Shown: piece by piece, positions 14,141-26,200 of the stretch | Layout: every line of letters starts with the position of its first letter | Numbering within the stretch: position 1 is the stretch's first letter | Source: Leptoclinus maculatus | Taxonomy: Eukaryota > Chordata > Actinopteri > Perciformes > Stichaeidae | DNA length: 64,000 nucleotides | Direction of reading: 5' to 3' | Assembly (NCBI GenBank): GCA_032191485.1 | Contig: JAVDOI010000007.1 | Coordinates: 11,159,180 to 11,223,179, forward strand | Notes under the pieces: generated by a model | Seen by the model: the letters and a program-made list of their open reading frames with translations, nothing else | Told to the model about the DNA's origin: nothing | Databases searched by the model: none | Made by a program: the position numbers and the translations under genes

Positions 14141-15132
14141 CCCATTTTGATAGGATACAGAATTAAGAAAAAGCCAGGAAAAAAAGGCATTGAAAATCAA
14201 TAGTATGCCAAAAGAAAATGAATGGGCTAGAATATACAAAAAACATTTGCTATCATCTTTTCCCGCATCAGCCACTCGTTTTGTTTACTTGGAAACAGTC
14301 TGTGACTGAACGTTCTGACAGCTTGCTTCATAACCCTCTTTTTGACGGCAACATGTCCCCCGTAGAAATTGCCACAAATAAAAAGTTCTTATAAATAAAA
14401 GGTTGTCAATAAAAGAAGCAAACAAAAAATAAAACAAGCTTTGAAAAATAATCTTGCAACACAAAACTCAATAACCACTTTCACTGATCAAAACATCAAG
14501 CTGTATCCGTTGGATTGACAATATAAGAGCGGTAAACAACAACCTGAGTATGATATGGTGAATACGAAAAGAGGGTATTTAATTACAGTGAATTATAGAG
14601 AAGTTCAATTAATTGAAGAGGTGTTGAAATTCAGTGCACACAGGCAGGGCTGCTCTCAAAGCAAGTATGCACAGTTGTACAAACACAAACACAGCTCCAG
14701 AGTAAACTGGAAACTTTCCTCTTTCTTCTCTTGAATATATTTCCTCATGACTGGCCACAATAGAAAAAAAAAAAAAAAAAGGGAACAGTGTTTGACAGCG
14801 CTCAGAGAGCTATGCGGCGCTCGTTCACAAAGCAGCTCACATGGTCATCAAGCCGGAGAACAGGCCTTTGAGACGTGGAAGGAGAAAAAAAAGGAATGAC
14901 AAAGTGCAGGCCTTGTCCTCTCTCGTTCTCTTGCTCTCCTCCTCCTCACCCGCCTCTCCTCCGATACTCCTACGCTTCATGCCGAAAAATAAGATGAAGA
15001 CGGAGACAGTCGGATGGAAAAGACAACTTGGATGTAGGTGACATGGAACGAGAGGAGATAGAATGTAAGATGGGATTTAAAGCTGCAATAATACAATATC
15101 AAAGAAAAGATGTCAAGGAGGGAATATATATA

Positions 15133-15349
15133 CAGTGGGTACGGAAAGTATTCAGACCCCTTTACATTTTTCACTCTTTGTTTCATTGCAGCCATTTGCT
15201 AAAATCAAAAAAGTTCATTTTATTTCTCATTAATGTACACGCAGCACCCCATCTTGACAGAAAAAAACAGAAATGTAGAAATTTCTGCAAATTTATTAAA
15301 AAAGAAAAACTGAAATATCACATGGTCATAAGTATTCAGACCCTTTGCT
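15133..15349 (+). repeat. Tc1 terminal inverted repeat, left
   Basis: It starts CAGTGGGTACGGAAAG and ends with the inner direct repeat and TTTGCT. It pairs with 16,549-16,765 in inverted orientation. Its inner edge overlaps the transposase stop codon. Confidence 0.93.
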
Positions 15350-16368
15350 CAGTATTGAGTAGAAGCACCCTTTTGAGCTAGTACAGCCATGAGTCTTCTT
15401 GGGAATGATGAAACAAGTTTTTCACACCTGGATTTGGGGATCCTCTGCCATTCTTCCTTGCAGATCCTCTCCAGTTCCGTCAGGTTGGATGGTGAACGTT
15501 GGTGAACAGCCATTTTCAGGTCTCTCCAGAGATGCTCAATTGGGTTTAGGTCAGGGCTCTGGCTGGGCCAGTCAAAAATGGTCACAGAGTTGTTCCGAAG
15601 CCACTCCTTTGTTATTTTAGCAGTGTGCTTAGGGTCATTGTCTTGTTGGAAGGTGAACCTTCGGCCCAGTCTGAGGTCCAGAGCACTCTGGAAGAGGTTT
15701 TCTTCCAGGATATCTCTGTACTTGGCCGCATTCATCTTTCCTTCAATTGCAACCAGTCGTCCTGTCCCTGCAGCTGAAAAACACCCCCATAGCATGATGC
15801 TGCCACCACCATGTTTCACTGTTGGGATTGTATTGGGCAGGTGATGAGCAGTGCCTGGTTTTCTCCACACATACCGCTTAGAATTACCTCCAAAAAGTTC
15901 AATCTTCGTCTCATCAGACCAGAGAATCTTATTTCTCATAGTCTGGGAGTCCTTCATGTGTTTTTTGGCAAACTCTATGCGGGCTTTCATATGTCTTGCA
16001 GTTAGGAGAGGCTTCCGTCGGGCCACTCTGCCATAAAGCCCCGACTGGTGGAGGGCTGCAGTGATAGTTGACTTTGTGGAACTTTCTCCCATCTCCCTAC
16101 TGCATCTCTGGAGCTCAGCCACAGTGATCTTTGGGTTCTTCTTTACCTCTCTCACCAAGGCTCTTCTCCCACGACTGCTCAGTTTGGCTGGACGGCCAGG
16201 TCTAGGAAGAGTTCTGGTCGTCCCAAACTTCTTCCATTTAAGGATTATGGAGGCCACTGTGCTCTTAGGAACCTTGAGTGCTGCAGAAATTATTTTGTAA
16301 CCTTGGCCAGATCTGTGCCTTGCCACAATTCTGTCTCTGAGCTCCTTGGGCAGTTCCTTCGACCTCAT
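15349..16368 (-). CDS. Tc1-like transposase, DD34E, open
   Basis: This enzyme cuts out the element and inserts it at TA sites. The frame is open for 339 residues from the ATG at 16,368 to a TGA at 15,349-15,351. An upstream in-frame ATG would add 44 residues, but the family normally begins MRSKELPKEL at about 340 aa, so I chose the internal start. Residues 1-110 form the paired-like DNA-binding region, with the basic GRPAK segment at about 58-62. A glycine-rich box (HGGGSIMLWG) lies at about 186-195. The catalytic triad is visible as D152 (WSDETK), D243 (QQDNDPKHT) and E278 (SPDLNPIEHL), with 34 residues between the last two. No stop or frameshift is seen, so it could be functional; activity is not shown by sequence alone. 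Confidence 0.93.
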   Translation of the reverse strand: MRSKELPKELRDRIVARHRSGQGYKIISAALKVPKSTVASIILKWKKFGTTRTLPRPGRPAKLSSRGRRALVREVKKNPKITVAELQRCSREMGESSTKSTITAALHQSGLYGRVARRKPLLTARHMKARIEFAKKHMKDSQTMRNKILWSDETKIELFGGNSKRYVWRKPGTAHHLPNTIPTVKHGGGSIMLWGCFSAAGTGRLVAIEGKMNAAKYRDILEENLFQSALDLRLGRRFTFQQDNDPKHTAKITKEWLRNNSVTIFDWPSQSPDLNPIEHLWRDLKMAVHQRSPSNLTELERICKEEWQRIPKSRCEKLVSSFPRRLMAVLAQKGASTQY

Positions 16369-16548
16369 GATTCTCATTTGCTCTGACATGCACTGTGAGC
16401 TGTAAGGTCTTATATAGACAGGTGTGTGCCTTTCCTGATCAAGTCCAATCAGTTTAATTAAACACAACTGGACTCCAATGAAGGAGTAGAACCATCTCAA
16501 GGAGGATCAGAAGAAATGGACAGCATGTGAGTTAAATATGAGTGTCAC

Positions 16549-16762
16549 AGCAAAGGGTCTGAATACTTATGACCATGTGATATTTCAGTTTTTCTTTTTT
16601 AATAAATTTGCAAAAATTTCTACATTTCAGTTTTTTTCTGTCAAGATGGGGTGCTGAGTGTACATTAATGAGAAATAAAATGAACTTTTTTGATTTTAGC
16701 AAATGGCTGCAATGAAACAAAGAGTGAAAAATTTAAAGGGGTCTGAATACTTTCCGTACCCA

Positions 16763-16765
<3 letters not shown>
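16549..16765 (-). repeat. Tc1 terminal inverted repeat, right
   Basis: It is the reverse complement of 15,133-15,349 with four mismatches counted by eye, and ends in CCCACTG next to the TA target duplicate. Confidence 0.93.
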
Positions 16766-16798
<33 letters not shown>

Positions 16799-18028
16799 CA
16801 TTCAGTTCAACTGAGCAGGTGGCTGCCAGCAGGGGAGACCCGTCAGACCTGCTGTGGAGCAGCGGGGCGCCTTATCACCACCACTATGTTTTTATCCTTT
16901 TGTATATGTAGCCAGATATAAAGTGCAGGATATAGTTTCATCTGAATGGCAGCCAGACATAGTTAGTGGAAACCCTCAAAGTGAAGAAAACATCCTCACT
17001 CACTGCTCAACTTTAAACCGGCAAGCTTTCATATACGCAGGCGAATTCCGGTCCCACCTCCAGATCTGGAGCCTACAGATGTGTAAATATTCATAAGTGA
17101 GCGTCGAAAAGTCACAACGTGCACGATGGTGATTTCAAACGAAAACAAGGGTGAAAGGGAATGCGGGGAGAAATGCACACTGGGACGGGCATGCTGAGGT
17201 CGATTAACTCTTTTATATCAAGTGTATCCATTTTTAGGACTTTTCAACGGAGCTACAAAGGAATTCCACAAAGCTGATTGCAATGCAACCAACGTCCCCG
17301 TCTCTTCTGTCGCCGAGGTTTACCTGTCCCCTGTCCTCTGATCCTTCTCCCTCTCCGTCTTCACAGCCTGGAGGAGAGGTGACCTTTTCCATTAACCACC
17401 GCTACAGAAAGCTCATTCTGAGCAGCAGGGAGTGCACAGACACTCTTTGATGATTGATCGAAATCCTGCAAGGTCTGGATCACTTACAGTAAGGCAACAC
17501 CAGAGCTGATACAGCCCAGTGCTGCATAGAAACCCCATGAAAGAAAATCCTTCCGCAGAGGTGGGGAGCAAAGAGCGGAACCGAGCACCAGCGAAGGGAA
17601 CTGACAAAAAGGATCATGATCGTCTGCAGTCGATACTCCCGCCTGACATCTGTGGCACTCCCTTTATTCTTTCTCGCTCTCTGACGGTTTACCATTTCTT
17701 AAAACTCGCACGCTTTCCGATTCACACTCCCCCCTCCTCTGTGTCTCCCAGCGGTGTCCTAGTAAATTGTCCAAATTGTCTGTGTGGTTTTTTTTTTATC
17801 TCTCTACTGAGGAATATTGGGTCTTAATTAATTCTTCAGGGCATTGTTTAACAGTGTGAGTGCTGCGTTATTTCACACCCCTGCTGGATAAGTTGGATAC
17901 ACCTGAATAGCTTTCCAGCGTGAAACCTCATCTGATGTACACATCCAACACCGTGAAGGGCCACATCCTCTCCTGGTGCGTCCTGCTGCACGTCCCACCT
18001 GTTGCGTGAGAAGGGTGTCCTTCTTCTG

Positions 18029-18049
18029 CCCCCCGCCCCCCCCCCCCCC
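18029..18049. repeat. Poly-C tract
   Basis: Run of C with one G interruption. Confidence 0.9.
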
Positions 18050-18207
18050 AAACGCTCGCCTCCTCATTCGCAGTGAGCGTGCCAGCGGGCAGACAGTGCC
18101 ATCATTCAGCCGCTTCCTCTTCTGCTCGGCTAAACACCGGGGCTAAAGTGCAGACGGCAGCGAGATCGGCGAGGTGCGCACCCACAGACGTGTGCAAAAA
18201 CGCACTC

Positions 18208-18224
18208 GGGGGGGGGGGGGGGGG
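18208..18224. repeat. Poly-G tract
   Basis: Uninterrupted G run, about 17 bases. Confidence 0.9.
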
Positions 18225-18984
18225 AACACAAACATTTCGCTCTATTTTACACAAAATCTCTCCGTTTCACCCACTAACTCCCTCTCACGCACACACACAC
18301 ACACACACCGGCAAATCTCCTGCGGCAAAGCCGTGGCAGGGGGCCAGAACTCTCATCTGCATGGGGCAGAGCTGGTACCTTGATGGTGGCTTGTTAGGCA
18401 GGCCAACACAAATTTCATTAACCTCAAGGTTAACACACTCTGGACTTGTGGGTTTTTTTTCCAGCGCTTTTTGCTCACCTTCCAACCCAGCCTCCCTTCA
18501 TCTCCCAGGCTTACATCCGCATTTGTTAATCTTACATGCACATGGGGTTAGTGAAATGCACGGTGGGTACGTGAATGTAACACATCCCGAGTGTGAGTTC
18601 TTTTAGATGAATAATTCTTAAACAATAAATAAATTAAAATAAATACTTTCTGGCTGGACTGTGCATTAGCAAGAAAATTGGGAAAAAATGCTAAATCGCT
18701 AAAGGGAGGACTAAAGTGTTACTGAGCAAGAGATTACATGCACATAACTTCAGAAATGCACAAATATGACAGCACAGACAATCTGTGCATAAGAAGAGTG
18801 TTCTCTTCTGTGTGCTCTGTTGTCTCCACCTCCACCACACCTACAGTATAGGCACACCGAGGATGCAGCGTGAGTTGTTATGGGAACATCATTCCTCCTG
18901 GCTGTGGAATTACCCAGAGGGAGAGATTTACTGGGGTTGGTCAGATGAGCTGTGGGGCAGATTCATGGTTGAGAATCTGACAGT

Positions 18985-19003
18985 CCCCCCCCCCCCCCCC
19001 CCC
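18985..19003. repeat. Poly-C tract
   Basis: Uninterrupted C run of about 19 bases. Confidence 0.9.
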
Positions 19004-19347
19004 ATCCCAGCTCCACATACACAAGCTCACAAGGGACTGACTGATGCACGCGTATGCTTTTATTACAAGGCCCTTTACAGGAAATCCCACATCAAAGATG
19101 CAGTTCAAAAGGCATTACTGGTTTATATATGAAGCAGTTTCTCTTTATCGGTATTGTTATATCTAATGATGGAGAAATATGCACAGATTATACCGTAAGA
19201 TTCCACTTTTCAGTTTTAAAGGTTTCAGTATCAGAAATATTTCTGTTAAACCAGCCAAGCAGTATGGCTCTAAAGAATATAAATCACCACATTAGTAGAG
19301 CTACAATTTCATAATTCACCCCTTTCAGAATGTCTCCTGGTAAAAAG

Positions 19348-19366
19348 CCCCCCCCCCCCCCCCCCC
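19348..19366. repeat. Poly-C tract
   Basis: Uninterrupted C run of about 19 bases. Confidence 0.9.
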
Positions 19367-19815
19367 ATTTTCATCTGATTAACAGAGCTGTTCCACAGTG
19401 ATATAAGGGCCCAGCATTCCTAAATAGAAGTAATCTTTGAAAGCCGCACCACCCAGCTGGGTTCAGACGTGTCCCCAGTATAACATGTCCAAACCACTTT
19501 GTTGATGCAGGCTTGCAGACGGCAACCACGCTGGGCTCGGTGTAAAAGCTGCTAAATTCGACTGTCAAAAACACACCTAAGATACACAACATGACCGCCT
19601 GGGAAATTGCTTTTTGCTAAGCAAGTAAAGCTGTTTGTTTATGTCTTTTTGTTTTTTCCTTCCTTCCTCCATTAACAACTGTTCCGTCTCATCGAAGGGG
19701 CAAGTGGGCACCGAGCAGCTGCATTATTCACAAACACGAAAAAGGTAATTGATGATATTCATAGTTGCATGAATAAATGATAGCATGAAAAGGTGCTGTG
19801 TGCGTGTTAAAGCGC

Positions 19816-19817
<2 letters not shown>

Positions 19818-19863
<46 letters not shown>
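19818..19863. repeat. (CA)n microsatellite
   Basis: About 45 bases of perfect AC repeat. Confidence 0.97.
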
Positions 19864-19864
<1 letters not shown>

Positions 19865-20513
19865 AAGTTGGCGGAGTTGCTCTGGTCGAGGTGAAGCTGA
19901 CCGACCGTGAGAACCACAAGAGCTAAAATTAGGGAAAGTGACATCGGAGGGCACGGTTACCATGACAGCGAGCCAGCCTGAGGGTGTTGCTGTTGAGATA
20001 CAACAAGCCAAATCCAACTTGATACTGGACTGCAAATACATCCAAGTGCTTCAAATCGAATGTGTGCGTTTCTTTGAGTCAGTTCTACCTTCCTCTCAAG
20101 AGGTATTAGTACAACACAGTGATGCTGCATCCACAAGTTGAGTGCTTTATTTTTAGTCTCTCTGTGGATATGCAACGCATTCTTGCTTCCTCAGAACCTG
20201 TGAATCCATCGGCCTTGATAAAATAAGCTTGAGACATCCCACCAGCCCAGCACGTTCCTCTCCCATATGTTGTCTCCATGGGCAACCAAGCAGCCAATCT
20301 GTCGAGGCCCCCGAGACTTCCCCTTCCGACTTCCTCCTTATCCCTTCCGAGAGGTGATGATATGAAGTGCATGTGTTTTATGTGCCATTTTACAAATACA
20401 TAGGCAAAATATGTGTGTGTTTGTGTGGGACTGATTAAGTGTATGCATATGCGTGTTTGCCTCCACATGTGTAATCATAGTTAAATCAATAGAGGCCTGT
20501 ATGCAGCAGCCAG

Positions 20514-20547
20514 CCTCCTCCTCCTCCTCCTCCTCCTCCTCCTCCTC
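20514..20547. repeat. (CCT)n trinucleotide repeat
   Basis: About eleven CCT units in a row. Confidence 0.95.
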
Positions 20548-23108
20548 AGTGGACCTGTTGATGCTGGAAAACAGGCGAGCTGTTGTACAACTGGGTGGCC
20601 GCATAAATGTGGCACTCATCTAATATGCACCGCGGCACTGCCTGCCAACACACTTCCTCATTGAAATTCTGATTAAATAAGGCTAGTCTGGCCAGTGTTG
20701 CAATCTGAAAACTATTTAATTATACCTTTCTGACTCTACCCATCATCAAAGTAACAACAGCTACCTTGGCTTTTAAGAAAAGATAAATGAATGTCCCGAG
20801 AAACGCCCACACATTCACAAAGGTCCCTGTGGTACTGCTCATTGTGCTGTTATTTTATGTATTTGACTGGCCTATTCATGAACAAGAGATGCATTATGTA
20901 AATGCTACGTTCACAATGCTAATCAAGATTGTAGTGTTTGTACGTTCCCTAGCCGAAGGGTTTCTCTTCAAGCAGAGGTATGTCACAGAGCAGTGTAGGA
21001 AGAAACTTTGAACTTCTGGAGTTTTTAAAAACTGAAGTCTCTCACTTCTCGAGCTACCGTTCATGTGTGCCATTATCTCCCACATATCGGCTAGCTCCTT
21101 CTCTCCCTCTACTTTCTATAAAATCCCCCAAAAAAAGGTGAGTGAACTGCCTATCACCATTCAATCACCGGTCTATCACACAGCTCCATCCTGCACTGAA
21201 TAATTTAGTGTCAGAAAAAGATGGTTCATTTCAATATGTCTGCGGCTGGCTTGGCGCTTTGAATAATGACAATTCGGCATCAAAATGACCTGATGACACC
21301 TCTGTCGAATTCATTTCTTTTGCCTACCAACCACAGTGTGATATTAATGACCACGTATGACTTCTGAGTAATGAGGTGTCCGTCAACCTAATCAAATAAG
21401 TATGTAGATCATAGAGTTTCCATTATATAACCTAGGTAACACACTGGTTGGGTTAGTAATGTCATAGCTCAATTTGACCCGAGCTAAACCCTTTAAACCT
21501 CGGATGTAAATGCCACTAGCCAGGTGACAAAAACAACACTCCTTACAGCTCGGTCAAGGAAACCAACATCTGCCGAGAATGCTTTCCTTTCACCCAGAGT
21601 CTTGCCAGCCGGTCCACAGAGTTCAACCAGACCCTTTCCATTCCATGACTGGATCCCCACGTACACATTAGTGCCAATCACAAAGAGCAGCTGCAGCCGG
21701 TGGATCTAAAGCACCAAAAAGGTAGCGGTGCCCCCGATAAGAGGAGAAGACAAAGCAAATGTTTTGCGAAGTAGAAAATGTATTTGACGCGTTTGTTCGG
21801 ACACACACACACACAATGCGTTTCTGTGAGATAGGTTAAATGTATTACAAAAGCGTGTTTGTTTGCCATGACCATTAAAAAAGGCCTCTTCTCAAAGTCT
21901 CTGGCCTCTGCTCCGTCGAATATGTTGACCCGCTCAACCGACACACACGAGCACACCGAGGTGAGAAGACTGACGTTGGAAACGCTTGACAGACTCATCT
22001 GCTCCGCTGTAAACCGCCTCCGACACGCTTCTCAAATCATTATTCACAATTAGGTATAGCCGCAGCCTCAACGGGGCACTTCATGCCAAGATGTTTATAT
22101 TTCTCATAAGTCTGATGGTCATATGCCAATAAGACATTAACCAGTGGATGAAGTACCAGCAGCAATCTGTCCGAGTCGTGTGCTTGGAGAGGATTTGGCT
22201 GAGATGAATCCAATTTCCTCCAAAATAGGGACAAGCGGAGTACAAATTTGACAAATTATCATTTCATATTCTAAAGGCTAGAATTAAAATGATTTCTACC
22301 TGCACCACCACCTCAGTGTTAAGAATCAATGAAGATTTTTTTTTTTTTTGGTGTGGAGAGAATACTGCCAGCCTGATATGAATATTTACACACTTCATGG
22401 AGCCCAATTTTCAGTAATGGCTACATCGCACTTAGAAACCCTTGGTGCGAGAGGGGACATGTTATTCATAAGAGGTTAAGTGAGTTGACCTGTTCAGATG
22501 CCTGCTAAACGGAAGACAGTCAATTAGACACACAGACCAGCAAAGTACAGCATAACAGCTTCCTTCCTTTCGACAGACGGCCGCAGCAGAGGAGCCACAA
22601 AGGCAGACGATTAGTGGAACCTTTCACATGAGGAGCACAGTCATACCGAAAATATCAGCGTGCAACAGGCTCAGCGATTGTCATACTTTTTGGGCAAGTT
22701 CTAAGAAAATCAGCAGCAAAGGTGCAGCAACAGCAAAATGACAAAGGCTAAAGAGTGCACGGTGCAATAAATCTGCTTGTATAGGAAGACTGAGAGTGAC
22801 TATTCATTACGTCGACTTTAGCGTCTGTATGCATGCGATGCATTATGAGCACTTGCACGACATGGTGCAATGCAACATAGTATAGCTCATTAATAAATGT
22901 GGCCTATATGAGGCTTATACGTACATTTTTTTGTTTACTTTTCTTGAGAGAGATCTGCCATATAAATCCAGGGTGAATTAATATACACCTCATAAATATT
23001 GGTTGACATTTCTTAGCCTAAATCATGATAGAAACGCACAACTCGCTGAGCTGCAGTTACCAAATGCAACAAGCCAGAGTGGCAGCCTTCAGTCCGATTC
23101 AAGAATCC

Positions 23109-23110
<2 letters not shown>

Positions 23111-23140
<30 letters not shown>
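23111..23140. repeat. (TCA)n trinucleotide repeat
   Basis: Ten TCA units. The histidine run in one frame is a repeat artefact. Confidence 0.95.
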
Positions 23141-23141
<1 letters not shown>

Positions 23142-23230
23142 TATCAGAAAACAAAATCTAGTCTTGTCACTGAGAAAACCCCACGGCTGAGATCAGAGAC
23201 AATAAAATGATCCCTGTGTGTCAGAGCATC

Positions 23231-23231
<1 letters not shown>

Positions 23232-23295
<64 letters not shown>
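23232..23295. repeat. (TG)n microsatellite
   Basis: About 64 bases of perfect TG repeat. Confidence 0.97.
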
Positions 23296-23296
<1 letters not shown>

Positions 23297-24298
23297 ACTG
23301 TGTACATTCTTCAATGCCATCATAATCATTGGGTATCACTTTACACAGACAGCTGCAGGAGATAAGAGTACACCACCACACCGTGATGAACCTGTAGTAG
23401 GCGAGATGGCGCGTTACTTTCGCCCGGCACCTTCTTCAAGTATTTCTTTCATTCATCGCTGTTATTCCTGTACAATACTCTGCATCATCCACTGTTACAG
23501 CCAGCCCGCTCACGCTGTGCACAGTGGCTGAAGGCGACCAAGCATCGGTAATAACAGGTATCACAGCAGCAGGTGGAGAGCTGCCTTCCCAGTGCTTCCC
23601 AACACGATATTTTTCCAAGTCTGACTGGCACGCCTGTGACCTCTGAGGCCACCTTTATGAAGAGCCCTTTGATTATTAATGTTGAAGGCGGGGGTCTGGC
23701 TTTCGACCTGGCCTGACACCGCGGTGCTCTTTACTTAGCCCGGAGAAGGAAACCATTGTGAATTTATGACACACCGCTGCCTCTCTTTTTGCCTGCCTCT
23801 GGTCCTTCTCGTCACACTAAGGGAGAACAATCACTATGTGAAAGTCAGTAGTTGTTTCAGGGACACGTTTGTCATAGATCTATGCACACAACAATGTTGA
23901 TAAAAGGAACTTCATGTGTCTGTAGCGTTTATATTGACCTCATCATAAGTTTTGGTATCTGACACTAGGATATTTTCCTTAGATCTGTGGCGAATGTATG
24001 GTGGCCTTATTGTACCGTGTAGCATATATCATGTCACCTTAACATTCTTATAATATCCATGCAGGAGCTCACTGCACTGAGTGGTGACTTTATAGTGGTG
24101 GTAGCTACACTAGTTTATAGCATTACCTCCTGGGGCATCATCACAGTATTCATAGGCGCTGTTAAATGTCCTTTTAAATGTCTTTAGAGGCCGATAGTTC
24201 ACATCCATCAGGGTAAAAAGGGCAAAGAGTCCCGTTTGCAAAGCCTGCGAGTGCAATACGTGAGCTGAATAGACAACGGTTCTCTCAGCAAAGCCTAC

Positions 24299-24440
24299 CT
24301 TTCCCGTAGTTGAAGTGGAGTTTGATGGTCTTGCCCTGGTTGATGTGCAGGTAGGTGAACCACACGGCGGAGGTGAGCAGCACCAGCAGCAGCAGAAGCT
24401 TGAACTGCTTCCGGATCTTCTTCACGGGGAAGCGCAGCAT
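24299..24440 (-). CDS. b4galnt4: b4galnt4 coding exon 1 (Golgi membrane anchor)
   Basis: The ATG at 24,440 opens a 47-residue segment: MLRFPVKKIRKQFK, then a leucine-rich membrane span at about residues 15-31 (LLLLLVLLTSAVWFTYL), then a short luminal stem ending NYGK. It stops at a donor, G|GTAGGC, in phase 1. The start closely resembles human B4GALNT4, a beta-1,4-N-acetylgalactosaminyltransferase that adds GalNAc to terminal GlcNAc to make LacdiNAc on glycoproteins in the Golgi. A short basic tail followed by one span fits a type II membrane enzyme. The paralogue B4GALNT3 has a different N-terminus. No later exon is recognised, so intron 1 seems to exceed 24 kb. The catalytic domain lies outside the window, so the call rests on the anchor alone. 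Confidence 0.8.
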
Positions 24441-26200
24441 CCTGGCTCACACATCCTCCGGTAGCCGCCCGGTAGATAGTCAAAACGGGTCCGGTGGGGG
24501 AAAAGTGGTTTAACCGGGTTAACCGGGCGCTACTGTGTTTTGGTTTCTCTGGCTCTACCTCCTCCCGGTCACAGCGGCGGCATCGCAGGAAGCCTGTGAG
24601 TAAACAGTTGCGCGTTAACTACAGCCTCAAAGCGCGTCTCATTCCCCCGGATCCACGGGGTGACAGCTGCGCCAAACTCTCCGTATCCTCAGATCTGGGT
24701 CCAAACACCTCTGTGGCAGTCATTGCTTATGAATGCAACCCGCCCCCCCCCACCCCACCACCCCACCCCCTAACCCTATGAATAGCGTGGCTTGTAAACA
24801 GGCGTCCCTAGCTGGAGTTCTCCAGGCGGCCGAGGGCAGCAGGGAAAAGGCTCGCAAGATCAAAAGCCGCTAAATTCAGTTAAGAGTGTCACCGCCAGGA
24901 ACAAAATAGCAGTCCGGCGATAATCTACACAAATCCGCTGTAGCGCAAACCTTTGCTGACACCGCAACGCTGATTATTTTATCTGCTACTCAAGGATCAT
25001 CCCCGGCCACGGGTTTAGCGCAAAGTACCAAAGAGCAAGAAGAGTAATTTAGTTTCCATGTGGAGAGGCAATCAGACTGCAACACTTCCTTACAGAAAGC
25101 CAGCTTTCTCGCAGAACAGCCGGACACCTCTGCTCTTTTCCAAATTACTACAAATTCAATTAAAAAGGGCCTTCAGTGAAATGTGGCACGGGCTAATGCC
25201 GGCGAAACCTCTGGCGAAATGACCAGCGTGAAGGTAACCTGGTCACGGGAAAAAAAGGTTAAGGTGGCAATCAACCAAAATGTCACAGCCCGCTGCGCTC
25301 CATCTATTGTTAAACACAGCTGAAACTGAGACTCCGGCTTCCGATCCAGGGCAGCGGATTCAGATGGAGCGCGTTTTTTATTTAAGTCCCAGGAGAGGAG
25401 GGGCGATCAGCTGTCATCCCCATACTCGGGCTGGTTTGAAGCCCCGCGAGGAGTAAATACTAAACCGATGTAGATTAAAAACTGCAAATGATCCATGGCA
25501 GCGTAGCAATAGAGAGGTTTGATAGAAGAAAAAGAAAAAAAACTCAGACGTGAACGTCCGATTCACGGTCCAGGGAACAGACGTCCATGTGCTCCGGTTG
25601 GTCCGCGATCTCGCGGCAGGTGCGTTTCACCCAATTCTCCCAAAAAGTGCACGCGTTGTCAGAGTCCACCGTGCGTGCGAGAAAGCATATAACCTCATCC
25701 GGATTTAACTAATGCACACGGATATGTGGCGTTAGCGGCGGTGCACTGCCTTGTGTTGTTATTCTTTCGTGGGCTTTTTTCCCTTTAAAACGCCGCAATA
25801 GCATCGTCCGACCCGCTTGTCGCCGCGCGCAGGGAGGAAAACCAGCTGAGCTCCAGGAAGCGGGTCGTTGAGAAACCAGCACCAAGCGGTGATGTAACCA
25901 GGAAAGAACATGGTTTTGTTTTGCCACAATGAAACGCGTGAACGGTGTCTCCTTTCGCTGCACAGCTCAGTACGCCCATCAATTGAGCATCTTGACGGTG
26001 CAGAGCAACCTAACCTGGGCGGACGGAGAATGGCGAGTCCGGCATCCAATTACAGCCCTGCAAAGGGATCAGAGGAGGCGGGACGACAGCGTGTGGCCTC
26101 ACCGCTACTTGGCACTAGTGTGATCCACCATCCAATGGATGAACGCGAAGCCCGAAACTTGTTAAGCTTTTCCTATTGTGCCCTTTCCCCCCCGCTGGAT
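24441..26200 (-). promoter_or_regulatory. Probable 5' UTR and promoter of b4galnt4
   Basis: The sequence upstream of the b4galnt4 start is visibly richer in G+C and CpG than the AT-rich DNA further right (for example 24,450-24,670 and 25,550-25,830), as expected for a CpG-island promoter. No TATA box or transcription start can be fixed. A C-rich run lies at about 24,742-24,770. Open frames here are short and show no family resemblance. Confidence 0.4.

Larger units (their letters stand above)
1..15132. other. Non-coding region, probably within intron 1 of b4galnt4
   Basis: I see no supported coding exon on either strand. The open frames here are short, lack family resemblance and often run through microsatellites. 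Because b4galnt4 coding exon 1 lies on the minus strand at 24,299-24,440 and ends in a splice donor, its remaining exons must lie at lower coordinates. I could not recognise exon 2 or the conserved luminal domain, so this stretch is best read as the beginning of a very long first intron (inference). It contains CA repeats, a poly-G tract, dispersed repeats at about 8,814-9,420, 12,674-12,720 and 13,975-14,140, and the palindrome at 13,800-13,874. Confidence 0.5.
15133..16765 (-). mobile_element. Complete Tc1/mariner element
   Basis: A 1,633-bp element is flanked by TA on both sides (15,131-15,132 and 16,766-16,767), the normal Tc1 target duplication. The terminal inverted repeats are about 217 bp each (15,133-15,349 and 16,549-16,765), and by eye they differ at only 4 positions. 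Each repeat carries an outer and an inner copy of AAGTATTCAGACCC (for example 15,146 and 15,330), the IR/DR arrangement known from Sleeping Beauty-like elements. The transposase gene fills the interior on the minus strand. Insertion was into an AT-rich run that is now a short (TA)n tract. The high similarity of the two ends and the open transposase suggest a fairly recent insertion (inference). Confidence 0.95.
16766..24298. other. Non-coding region, probably intron 1 of b4galnt4
   Basis: No exon is recognisable. The region opens with a (TA)n run beside the Tc1 element and holds poly-C and poly-G tracts and several di- and trinucleotide repeats. The open frames are short and lack domain signatures. 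It lies directly downstream of the splice donor of b4galnt4 exon 1 on the minus strand. Confidence 0.6.

Noticed and set aside
16369..16500. Upstream 44-codon extension of the Tc1 transposase
   Set aside because: Family members start at MRSKEL; the extension has no counterpart and reads through the untranslated part of the element.
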